A stretch of 64,000 nt of DNA from Ricordea florida (Eukaryota; Cnidaria; Anthozoa; Corallimorpharia; Ricordeidae): contig OX453275.1 in assembly GCA_949710005.1 (NCBI GenBank), positions 11,246,151 through 11,310,150 on the forward strand. Direction: 5' to 3'. This document shows positions 7,311 to 16,800 of this stretch, piece after piece (position 1 is the stretch's first letter; every line of letters starts with the position of its first letter). A program made the position numbers and the translations under genes. The notes beneath the pieces were generated by a model. The model was given only the letters and a program-made list of their open reading frames with translations. It made no database searches and was not told the origin of the DNA.

Positions 7311-8309
7311 TACTACTCACCCTAAGACGTACTATATGCCTCACTTATTGCTAATGAGTCATATATACAAAATTCTAAACATAATGTGCACACAAGCGCA
7401 TATGTAACCTTGGGAGATGGAAGCAAAGAAGCGGTTAGCCAGCTTCTGAACAGCTCAGTTGGTAGACCATATTGCATCTGTGACATGAAGGTCATTGGTC
7501 TCTTCAAGTGAAGCCTATTCTGTAACTGCTGCTAACTCGCATTTTCTTGAAAGTGTATTGGTACTTTAAGAGTCGAATGTTGTAGTAAAACAAAGATGAT
7601 TCTGGACGACAATGATTTGTGTACTTTATAGTTATAGTGTGTCAACTGTATATGTCACTTAACTTCAAATATATGGGCATGATGCCAAAGCAAAGGTGTA
7701 TTTCACTGCTGTTTCACGTGGACAAATCCAACAACAAAATGTTACCCTTTAGACATTGGACAAAATTGCAACTTACCACGATTCTCAAACGAAGGAACAG
7801 CTGAAATGGATGAGCTCTTCACCACATCACCGTTTTCGTCGCTCTGTGAACTCTCCTGTAGATCTTTATCTTTCATCTGTTTTGCTATTTTTGAGGGTCT
7901 TCTCCACAACCGCTTGCGTTTTCATAGGTGAATCATAATGAAACAGACCTATCACAGGTTCTTGAGTGGGCATTAAAGTGACGGTAAACAAATCTGAAGT
8001 TTCAATGGCACCACTGAACAACCTTTGCCAGTCAAAGCAAAAGGACTTTCCCTTACTGCTTCAAGTTAAGTATTCTCCGCAGTCAGAACGAGATCATCTG
8101 AGACCAGTTTAAAACTGGGAGTGATTGCAGAAAACCCGGCTGCTACTTCCCCTAGCAGTCAGTCCTCTTCTTCTTCTTCTTTTAGACGCGGTACGAAATT
8201 TAGAAAAGATTAGAAAATGATTTGAATACAGTTTACTATCGGATCGCCGCGGAAACGGACCCGTCCCAGATTCCACCGACTGTGAAGGCCTCCCGGTCGA
8301 GTGTTGTGG
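7311..8309. other. Host sequence without a recognised gene
   Basis: No reading frame longer than about 60 codons looks coding, and I see no splice-bounded exon I can identify. A CT-rich run (CTTCTTCTTCTTC) lies near 8165-8185. Confidence 0.5.
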
Positions 8310-8513
8310 GAGGGTCTCAATGGGGTGGTGACTTTTACGGCTAACGGTTAATATTTTTGGCTGTTTTACTGCTAACGGTTGATATTTTTGGCTGTTTTAC
8401 GGCTAACGGTTAACATTTTTACGGCTAACGGCTAAAATTTCTCCAATATTTACGCCTAACGGCTAATTTTTTTACACGTTTTACGGCTAACGGTTAACCC
8501 CATTGAGACCCTC
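8310..8513. repeat. Small foldback repeat with 17-bp ends and internal tandem units
   Basis: The ends GAGGGTCTCAATGGGGT (8310-8326) and its exact reverse complement (8497-8513) enclose about six degenerate copies of TTTTACGGCTAACGGTTAA. It resembles a non-autonomous DNA element with internal minisatellite amplification. Confidence 0.7.
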
Positions 8514-9104
8514 TTGTATGTCGGTATGGTTTCTAACTGACAAAGTTTGTCAATAATTGATCAATTATTGGGGTTGGGCTGAATGCTTCTAAATGTTTTA
8601 TTTAATTTTTTTTGTTTGTTTGTTTGGCCAACATGTACCCATCTCAGCTGTTGATTAAATGTGATATTATTAGTCTTCAGTGATAACAAAACAGTTGTTT
8701 ATGGATTCAACTATAATAAAATTCTTAAATCTGATTGGCTATCAACTGCCCTGATTTAAGTCTTAATAGGACAGTTTAATAGGACAGCTACGCGTCATGA
8801 TCTTGCCCGTAAGTAATAGACACCCGGGTTAGACAGTATACGTGCCACCACGCGTGCGCTCAAACGGACTTTTTTTACTGCAAGCGAAAAAAAAATCTTA
8901 GAATTTCCTTTGTTTTGATTTCAAAAAAGAGCTTTATATATCACAAATTTTGTTAAAGTTATGATTAATTGGTACCAGAACTTCGTGTTGTCCAATTCAG
9001 TCTGTAATCATACTCGTGATTAAACAAATCAAACTCCCGTTATTATGGAGCGTTATTAGGGTCAAGTTTAGAAAGCAAATTATGTTATGGTGTTTGATAT
9101 TTCA
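8514..9104. other. Host sequence without a recognised gene
   Basis: AT-rich, with a TTTGTTTGTTTG run near 8607-8625. No coding region recognised. Confidence 0.4.
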
Positions 9105-9398
9105 TTCGGCCGAACTACAGAATTATGTTCGAGCGTTGCATGGAATTATGTTCGGCTCTTTTAACTTCAACAAAAAATGCTATTAATTATGTTTGGCTCT
9201 TTTAGAATTGAGTTTAGTCCAATTTTGTTCGGCTTCTTCGAATTATGTTCGGAACGCGGCTTCTCGAATTATGTTCGGCAAGTAGACTGGTAGCCTCGCG
9301 ATAAGAAATTCACGAGGAGTCCCGAGGCGAGAAACATTTCCCGCGTTTCTATGATTTATTCTAATTATTACCAGTGTTTGTGCACTGTTCTGTCAAGC

Positions 9399-9665
9399 AT
9401 GGCGGACAACAAACGTGGAAGAGGCGATCACGACGAAAACCAAGAAAATCCAAACGAATGCAAAAGTGCTAAAGCAATTAAACTTCTACGGGAAGTTACC
9501 TCGCTTCTCAGTGAGGGTTATAGCGAACCAGATCAACCGGCAGCTGAACAGATTCGTCAAGCACATGGCCAAGTTGGAGCAAGTGTTATTGTGCAAAATT
9601 TCCGCAAACTGTTTGCCTGTTACAGTGTTCATAACAATCCTCATTTGTCATCTTCGAGGCAGTAG
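9399..9665 (+). CDS. Unrecognised 88 aa frame inside the inverted-repeat element
   Basis: The frame starts at an ATGGCGGACAAC located at the inner end of the left inverted arm. Its codons look protein-like: a charged start, then KSAKAIKLLREVTSLLSEGY, a helix. I recognise no family. It may be a captured host or transposon exon. The start lies in the repeat arm, so the arm supplies the first codons. Confidence 0.35.
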   Translation: MADNKRGRGDHDENQENPNECKSAKAIKLLREVTSLLSEGYSEPDQPAAEQIRQAHGQVGASVIVQNFRKLFACYSVHNNPHLSSSRQ

Positions 9666-9850
9666 GAAATAGCAAGGAGTGGCAGGCCTGCACGACTTCT
9701 AACAATGGAAACTTTTGTACCATGTAATATGTGACCCCTTTAGAGTTTTGCTCTTACGAGTATGTCTTTTAGGGATTTTCCTCTTTTATACGATATTAGT
9801 GGTGGCTCTTTGAAAATTTGCCGTAGAGAAGGCTGATTTTGTATCAAGTG

Positions 9851-10090
9851 TCATTTCTCCATGAAAACATTTCTGAGGTTGGGCACTGATGGTTGATATT
9901 GTGTTACAAAGGGCAGGAGTTCTTTTTGGCTTTCATCAGTCTCTGTCGTAGCGCCGATTCCCTTTCTGTGAATCTCGATCAGATGTTTTGGATAACCTCT
10001 AGCAAGGAGACGTGATTTGAATTTGTAAATGTTCTCTTCAAATGTTCTTGAAGAGTTAGTTCGTAAAAGTCTTAGAGCTTCGCCTTTCAC
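9851..10090 (-). pseudogene. Fragment of a reverse-transcriptase-type ORF (C-terminal tail)
   Basis: The residues FEENIYKFKSRLLARGYPK and LLPFVTQYQPSVPNLRN look like the region after the reverse-transcriptase domain in Penelope-like or LINE-type proteins common in invertebrate genomes. Only about 80 residues are left, without catalytic motifs. It is embedded in the inverted-repeat element, so it was probably captured or inserted there. The family assignment is from memory of the pattern and is moderate at best. Confidence 0.45.
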
Positions 10091-10469
10091 GAATCCCTTT
10101 TTGACACCCGATGGGTGGCTAGAGGAAAAATGAGTGTATTGAAAGGTTTCAGTTGGCTTTAAGTGTGTTTGTATATCCAGGATGAAATGGAAACCTATGA
10201 TATGAGTTACATGTCAGAAATTGACTCGTCCGCCATGTTTGACCAGAGTTAGTACAGAACAGTACACGAACACTGGTAATAATTAGAATAAATTATAGAA
10301 ACGCGGGAAATGTTTCTCGCCTCGGGACTCCTCGTGAATTTCTTATCGCGAGGCTACCAGTCTACTTGCCGAACATAATTCGAGAAGCCGCGTTCCGAAC
10401 ATAATTCGAAGAAGCCGAACAAAATTGGACTAAACTCAATTTAAAAAAAAACTGAACAAGTATAAATAA

Positions 10470-10530
10470 ATCTCTTTTTTTTTTTTGAGAGAGAGAGAGA
10501 GAAAGAAAGAGAGGGAGAAACGATTGTGGT
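10470..10530. repeat. T-run and GA-rich microsatellite
   Basis: A run of T followed by GAGAGAGAGAGAGAAAGAAA-type sequence just outside the inverted-repeat element. Confidence 0.6.
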
Positions 10531-10819
10531 ATAAGGTTTTGGTTTGGCTAGACTGTACTAGTGACCTCAGTTTCTGGAAAACAGCTACTCTAAGATAGGA
10601 GTGATTTGGGGTTTTACTCTAGTATAGGATAGCAAAATTCAGCTGATCCAGCTTTGGTAAAGGCTAAGGGCTCCAGGGTTCAAGTGGCACATCCCCACCC
10701 AGAAATTCCGAAAGTACCCCTCTTCCCCGCCAGGGCTCTCCATGCATATTCTATGACCAGTATGAAACAGAAAATTGACAACACGTTCACATCGGCAGGG
10801 AACGCTCGTGATGGTACCC

Positions 10820-11358
10820 GGCCGATTAGCCCCCAAGTCAATTAGTCCCCAGTCGATTAGCCTCTAAACTAGAAGTTGATTAGCCCCCAAACTAGAAGTC
10901 TATCAGCCCCTAACGGAGATCTGTAGTCGACTTACTAGATTACTCTTTCGCTACAGTTTTCCCTTTGTTTTACTCATTCATGGAATTGAAGTCACTAAGT
11001 TTAAGATCGTTCGTTTGTTCGTTGAGGGTGACCGGGTTTCCTTCCTCTACTCTTTGTTTTTTTTTTTTCAAAATAATAAGCTTACGTTGATCATTGACTT
11101 TTGAAGATGTGGTGACTCCTAAAGGAAGCCACAAATTTACAAGATCTAATCGATTTGTCTCGACAGCAATAGGTTACGATTTCATCAACATTAAAAAGTT
11201 TTATTCGTGGACCATCGCAGATTTGTTAGAATGCCGATGTAGTTAAGTTAGATTGCGAGTTTGTTTGATAACAGATAAGTTTTTTGACGGCTACTCGACT
11301 CTTAGTTTGAGGGCTAATCGACTTACTGGGGGCTTATCGACTTGGGGGCTAATCGACC
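10820..11358. repeat. MITE-like repeat with CGATTAGCCCCCAAGTC ends
   Basis: CGATTAGCCCCCAAGTC at 10823-10839 is exactly inverted at 11339-11355. Further degenerate GATTAGCCCCxAA units follow inside the left end (to about 10915) and inside the right end (from about 11285). No internal coding region is seen, so this is a non-autonomous DNA element of unknown superfamily. Confidence 0.65.
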
Positions 11359-12467
11359 TACAACTCCCTCGCGCACTATTTCCGATCCCTTCAGTGGCTC
11401 ACAATTGTCAAGGAAGTGGGAAATAAGGAACCCAATAATTGGTGACCAGTGAAACTCAAACCAATTCGAGGACCTATGATATTGATCCTTACCGGTAATT
11501 ACCTCTCAGCACGAGTTCCTGGTCTCTGAACAGGATTACTAGATGACAATTTTCTTACTTGCTTCAAGTTCATCCTATGTTGACATGATTTTCAAGTTTT
11601 CATTCATCAGAAGATTCACTGTAGATGAATGAGGGTAATAATATGGATATTGCCAACATACGCAATACAATGTTTTATCATTAGCCATTTTTGTGTAGAG
11701 TTTATTCTAGTAATTCAAGACACAAAAGCTTCATTGTACTGAATTTTGCAAGCTGTAGACATCATCACTACAATAGGGGTCTTCAATCCCACCACTTCGG
11801 CCAAAACTTTCCCTTCATCTTGGAATCCTGAACATTTTTCTTGGCCAATCAAAAAATTGCAATCCAGAATCTTGCTCCCATTTTTCATTAAAATCCTGAA
11901 CCCTAGGCTTCAAAAATCCCAAATCCAGGATTTCAAAAAACCTACTGGGAACCATGGACAGTAACCCACAATGTTCATGTAAGATTCTGTGGTAGACAAA
12001 ACATCTTAACAAATTTTGTTCTGCATCTTTATAACTTGCCTGACAAATGCAATTTTTCTGAAACCTATGGGTTAATTACATAATTTGATCATTACAGTAA
12101 TTATTTCGTCTTCTGTGCAGCTTGCTTATCTAACATACGCATAGCTATAAATGCAGTTCCACAAAAAAAGGGTTGGGTAAAACAGCCTTAATTAAGTGGT
12201 TTCTCATTAGCTGTCAGATTCTCAATCCAAATTGCCAGTTGTTTGTTTTCAAAACAAGGAAGACGTAAACATTTTACAAATTAGTCTATAGGGTCTTAAT
12301 TAAGAACTTCTTCAATAAATTATAATTATAACCCTCTGACAGGCTCTCAGGTGGTAGTGAAAACTTGAAAAGAGAGAAGACAGAAAGAAGAAAAACAAGT
12401 CTCCTTTATTTTTGTCTGCTCACCATCTCAAGCCTCTTTGAAATGATATTTCTAGCATCCGTAAATT
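11359..12467. other. Intergenic host sequence
   Basis: No gene recognised. A run of purine/pyrimidine-biased degenerate repeats (AAATCCTGAA, AAAATCCCAAATCC types) lies at 11820-11945. The 3' untranslated part of the RHNO1-like gene probably lies at its right edge. Confidence 0.4.
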
Positions 12468-12863
12468 CTAGTATAGTATTCCTGTACAGTGCCTGAACTG
12501 TTCCCGTTTTGCTAGCAAAAGAAGTTCTTGGTCTGGAGTCTCAAAAGCCAAAACTTCTTTGCTTACTGGAGTTGTAACGTCTGGCATTTGAAACAGAAAA
12601 TGTGCCCTCTTGAGCTTCTTCTGTTTGATCCTCTGAGATTGTCTACTAGGTCTTGACTTCTTTGAGTTTGTTTCCTCCATCTTTGTAGTCTGCTGTCCAC
12701 TATCAAAATCTAACCTACCCAGTCTTTCTTTGTGGGATGACAAACTGTGGTCACTTTGATTATTATTCATCCCTTTGCTTCTTGATCTTACTTTTTTTCC
12801 TTGCCCAGGAAATTTTAAAAGTTCATCACTGCCTTCCAAGTAACAAGAAAACTGTGGTGATAC
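12468..12863 (-). CDS. RHNO1: RHNO1-like protein, exon 2 (C-terminal 131 residues)
   Basis: This exon begins after a 3' splice site (pyrimidine-rich ...TTCTTAG at 12864-12870 on the coding strand) and opens with WVSP-type residues: the TGG ending exon 1 is followed here by VSPQF. Human RHNO1 (RAD9-HUS1-RAD1 interacting nuclear orphan) has SWVSPDF, which is needed for its interaction with the 9-1-1 checkpoint clamp. The remainder is basic and disordered (KKSRPSRQSQRIKQKKLKRA) with a later TPDQ block. Exon phases fit exactly (both phase 0), giving a 194 aa product compared with 238 aa in human. The identification rests on the short motif, size and composition, so it is moderate. Element 2 lies in the intron between this exon and exon 1. 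Confidence 0.55.
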   Translation of the reverse strand, partial: VSPQFSCYLEGSDELLKFPGQGKKVRSRSKGMNNNQSDHSLSSHKERLGRLDFDSGQQTTKMEETNSKKSRPSRQSQRIKQKKLKRAHFLFQMPDVTTPVSKEVLAFETPDQELLLLAKREQFRHCTGILY

Positions 12864-13349
12864 CTAAGAAACGTAACAAAAAACAAAAGTAAATATTACA
12901 TAACTTACCATTTATGTTGTAGTTCAATTTATCCTTTGTTTAATTTTCATTTCCTTAGTCCTTCGGTGCCACAGTGTGTTAAAGGAGAACGATAAAAAAT
13001 TTAAAATGGGAAGGAAAGCCAGTCTTTTGTTTCATTTCATGGTAGTATAATAATACATCTGTTTTTTAAATTAGTTTCTGTAGAAACTAACCCTCTTGAA
13101 GCCTTTTCATTCTTAGTCAAATTTAGCTCTAAACTATGACTTAAAAATGTAGTGTGTTCTCAAAAAAGTATATGTTGAGGCTCAATTTTATCCTTGGTTT
13201 ATATTTAACTTTCCTTTGTTTCAAACTCATTATCATGCATTACTATACACCTCCCCTCCACCCAATAAAAAAGGAAAATAATATTTGAACTAAGGAAAAA
13301 ATTGAACCACAACATGTACAGAAGTGAATAAAGATCAACAAAGATAATG
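12864..13349. other. Left part of the RHNO1-like intron
   Basis: AT-rich noncoding sequence up to the left end of element 2. No other feature recognised. Confidence 0.45.
13345..13349. repeat. Target-site duplication TAATG, left copy
   Basis: Five bases immediately before the terminal repeat of element 2, repeated exactly at 29799-29803. Confidence 0.8.
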
Positions 13350-13847
13350 AGAGAGGGAGAAAACTGCGGGGTTGGGACACAGGAATTTTGACAAGGATTT
13401 TTTAGCTTATAAGCTAAATTGGGTTTTCAAATTTAATCAGAGATTTAATCAAGGATTTAATGGGTTAACCAAGCCTCGGTCAAGTTCAGTCAAACCTTAG
13501 CAAAGACTAAGCTAAGCTCAGTAAAGTCCTAGCAAGGTCTCAACAAAGTTCAGTAAAGCCTGCGGTAGTTTTAGGACACAGGAATTTTGACAAGGATTTT
13601 TTAGCTTGTAACCCACTGCGCCAAGTTTCTGCAAAGTGTCGGCCAAGATAGGGGCCGACAGGCGGAGCGAGAGGAGCGAGCGGAGGGCGACGACCAGCCC
13701 ACGGCAAAGCTTTTGCATAGTATTGGCGAAGCCGGCGAATTTTGACAAGGTAATATTTCTCGGACAGGCGGATTAAAAATTTGAAATGTGGTTTAAAGAT
13801 TTGATATTTCTTATAAAAGTAATTATGGATCAGCTAAGAAGAGAATT
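13350..13847 (+). repeat. Left terminal inverted repeat of element 2 (498 bp)
   Basis: Starts AGAGAGGGAGAAAACTGCGG and pairs with 29301-29798. Inside are two direct copies of a 34-bp unit beginning GGACACAGGAATTTTGACAA (13375-13408 and 13574-13607), a degenerate array of CAGTAAAG/CTTAGCAAAG-type units (13468-13562), and a GC-rich block (13640-13735) that opens a chance frame. The repeat also includes the promoter-like motif and the first 23 coding bases of the polymerase gene. Confidence 0.9.
13791..13824 (+). promoter_or_regulatory. Promoter-like motif in the terminal repeat
   Basis: TTTAAAGATTTGATATTTCT, then TATAAAAGTAATT directly before ATG 13825. It matches the motif before the other element genes. 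Because it is in the inverted repeat, an identical copy (29324-29357) drives the opposite end gene. Confidence 0.6.
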
Positions 13848-16800
13848 GAATTTTAAGCAATTAACCAAATTGCTCACATTTTATAAAATTCCAGGTAGAT
13901 CAGAAATGACTACTAAAGAGGATAAAGCGACAGCATTGAGCATTATACCAGAAGTAATTAATAATGTTCAACAAATCCTTGTTAATAGAAGAGAAATTTT
14001 TGAAGCAATAGATAATATGCCGAGGAGAAGAGCGAATCAACCGCAACCCCCTCTTCCAATACCGCAAATAAGACAAAGAAACAGACCAAATTTACCGCTT
14101 CTAAATATTCCTCAACCAATTCAAATTCCAGGCACACCACCAGGTTCGCCAGATATATTTATACCATCGACGCCTCCCGGAACGCCACCACCAAACCAAC
14201 CTAGAATAAATATTAATAAAAATAAACCAAAAAGACCTTCTCCACCCAAACCAACACGACCCCCACCCCCAATTCCAACAAAACCTAAAACCCAACCAAT
14301 GAAAAAAGATTTGGTTAAAAATACTAAACAAACCCCCTTTTTAGGGAATGCATTAAACAAGTTTTGGGATCTTGTAAAATCATATATTCCTGAAAAAGTA
14401 AAAAATAAAACGGAGGAATTAGCTAAAAATTTTATAGATAGATACAAAAAAGCGAATGAAATAAACCAACCCAAAAATCAGCCAAACCAAGCAAAATCAA
14501 AAAGAGATTACAAGAAGGAGGGAGCAAGGCCAAAAACAAAAAGGTTGAAAGAAGAAGAATTAATTATCAGAGAAACTACGAGAAAATTCAAAAATGGGTA
14601 TTTGAAGCAACATACTATAGATGGGAAAAAAGGATATACTATTGAAGAATTCATGAAAAAAATAAAACCAAGGGTTATAGATATTATTAATAAGGATAAG
14701 AAACCAAAAAAGGTTAAGGTTATATTAACATCCAAGTTTGTAAAATCTCCTTCAGAAAATAACCAAATTACAGAAGAGGCTGAAAAATACTTTCATGCTA
14801 AACCAAAAATAATTACAGAAGCAAGAGATTTATCAAAAGAATATGATGATATAATTAAAAATATGCTCAACGAGGTTGAAATATTTCTAGATAATGATTA
14901 TAAATTCGTATTTGATTCTGTTGCGAGAATTGATGTTGGAATCGCGCCTTACACAGTTACTTCTGGTAGTTCATATATACCAACACCAGAAAGATTAGCA
15001 GCAAAGAAAGCCACTATTAATATACAAAATAAGTGCGAAGATTGCGGTCAACTTTCATTAACAGAGGCGGTTTTTCCGAGAAAACATCATAGAGAGAGGG
15101 TAAATAATGAATTGCTGGAAAATTGTAAAAAATTAAACTTTTCCGGAATAGAAGGCGCAATGAAATTAAAAGATTTCAGCAAGTTTGAAAAACAAAATCC
15201 CTATCCAGTCAATGTACTGAAATATGACGAAGAAGCCGATAAAATATATACCGCGAGATTGAGCGACAAATGTTATTGCAAGAAAGAAGAAAAATGCAAG
15301 AATTGCGGTTGCATGAAAAAAGAGTGCAAGAAAAAACAGAAATGTGTGAAAAAAGATTGTGCAAAACATGAATGTGAAGAATGCGGATGCAAGAAATGTG
15401 ATTGTAATAATTATGAATGTAAGTTATGCGATTGCAAATTTATAAATTTACTTTTAATAACTAATGGTGAAAAAACCCACTATATTTTGGTAAATAATGC
15501 TAGCAGACTTTTGTCATCTGATATTGATGATAATAAACACAAAAAGCATTTCTGCCTTAGGTGTTTTAACTCATTTTATGATGAAAGGATTTTGCAAGAA
15601 CACAAAGAATACTGCGATTCGCACGGAGAAGTTAAAATCAAAATGCCCAAAAATGAAGATGGCAGCCCAAAATTTATTTACTTTAAAAATTTTAAAAATA
15701 AAATGCGACACCCCTTTGTTATTTATGTAGATTTTGAGGGTCGACTAATACCAATACACACGTGTTCACCAAACGAAATTAAAAGCTTTACTAAAAATTA
15801 CCAAATGCATAAAGCATCGGGATTTTGCTATTATATCAAATGCTTCGACGAAAGCATATTGCCAAAGGATTTTAAAATCTGCGTGAATTATACCGCAAAA
15901 TCCGATGATGAAGATGTAGCACAGATATTTACAGAATATTTAGAAAGAGATGTTAGGAAAATTTTTGGACTAATAGAAGAAAAAAAGGAAACTTTTAAAG
16001 TTTATGATAAAAAGAATATGTCTGAAATGGATAAAAAAGATTATGAAAACGCAACTCAATGCCATATATGTGAGCGCAAATTTTCTGAAGGTGAAGAAGA
16101 AGATTTTAAAAAAGTAATAGACCACTGCCATCTTACCGGAAAATATAGAGGAGCGGCGCACAATATTTGCAACTTAAAATATGTGATTCCCAAATTCGTT
16201 CCAGTAGTAATTCATAATCTATCTGGGTACGATTCTCATCTATTCATTAAGAATCTTGGCAAAACAAAGGGTGGAATGAGCTGTTTGGCTAACACCGATG
16301 AAAAGTATATTAGTTTCTCAAAGAAAATTTTAATTAATTATGATTGCGAGCATGTTTGCGATCATGATTGTGATTGCGATGAAGACGAAGACGACAACGA
16401 AAAGCCTATTACAAGAACAATAAGATTCATTGATTCTTATAAATTTATGCAATGTTCTCTTAGTGGATTGGTTGACAATCTTACAAAGTGCGGAAAATGT
16501 GAGTCATGCAAACCAGGAGAATGTTTGAAAAGATACATAAAAGAGGGAAAGATTATTACTTTTAATGGTGTAGGCAATTGCGATCAATGTAAGAATTGCA
16601 AGCTATTAGGAAGTATGTGTTTTTCACCAATAGATAAAAATATGACAGAAATTAAGAAACATTTCACAGGAGAAAAGTTAAAACTATTGTTGAGAAAGGG
16701 TGTGTACCCCTATGATAATTTTGATCGCATTGATAAACTTAATGAAACCCAACTTCCGCCAAAGGATGCATTTTTCTCAAAACTAAATAATCAAGATATT

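Larger units (their letters stand above)
9105..10441. mobile_element. Non-autonomous element with long inverted repeats and captured fragments
   Basis: Arms 9206-9407 and 10228-10441 are inverted copies of each other apart from an indel of about 12 bp. The left arm continues outward into repeated AATTATGTTCGG units (at least six between about 9115 and 9280), which look like subterminal transposase-binding sites. The inner ends of both arms include GTCCGCCAT or its complement. The central part is not inverted and contains a short + frame and a - frame resembling a reverse-transcriptase tail. No transposase is present. Confidence 0.75.

Noticed and set aside
7322..7938. Short frames right of element 1
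   Set aside because: All about 60 codons, with no recognisable domain or splice signals.
13518..13748. 76-codon frame in the terminal repeat, mirrored at 29400-29630
   Set aside because: It exists because a GC-rich block is open in one frame. No homology, no motif before it, and the second copy is only the inverted repeat.
13786..13824. Upstream ATG of the polymerase and of the opposite Cys/His gene
   Set aside because: The promoter-like motif lies downstream of this ATG, so the later ATG is preferred.
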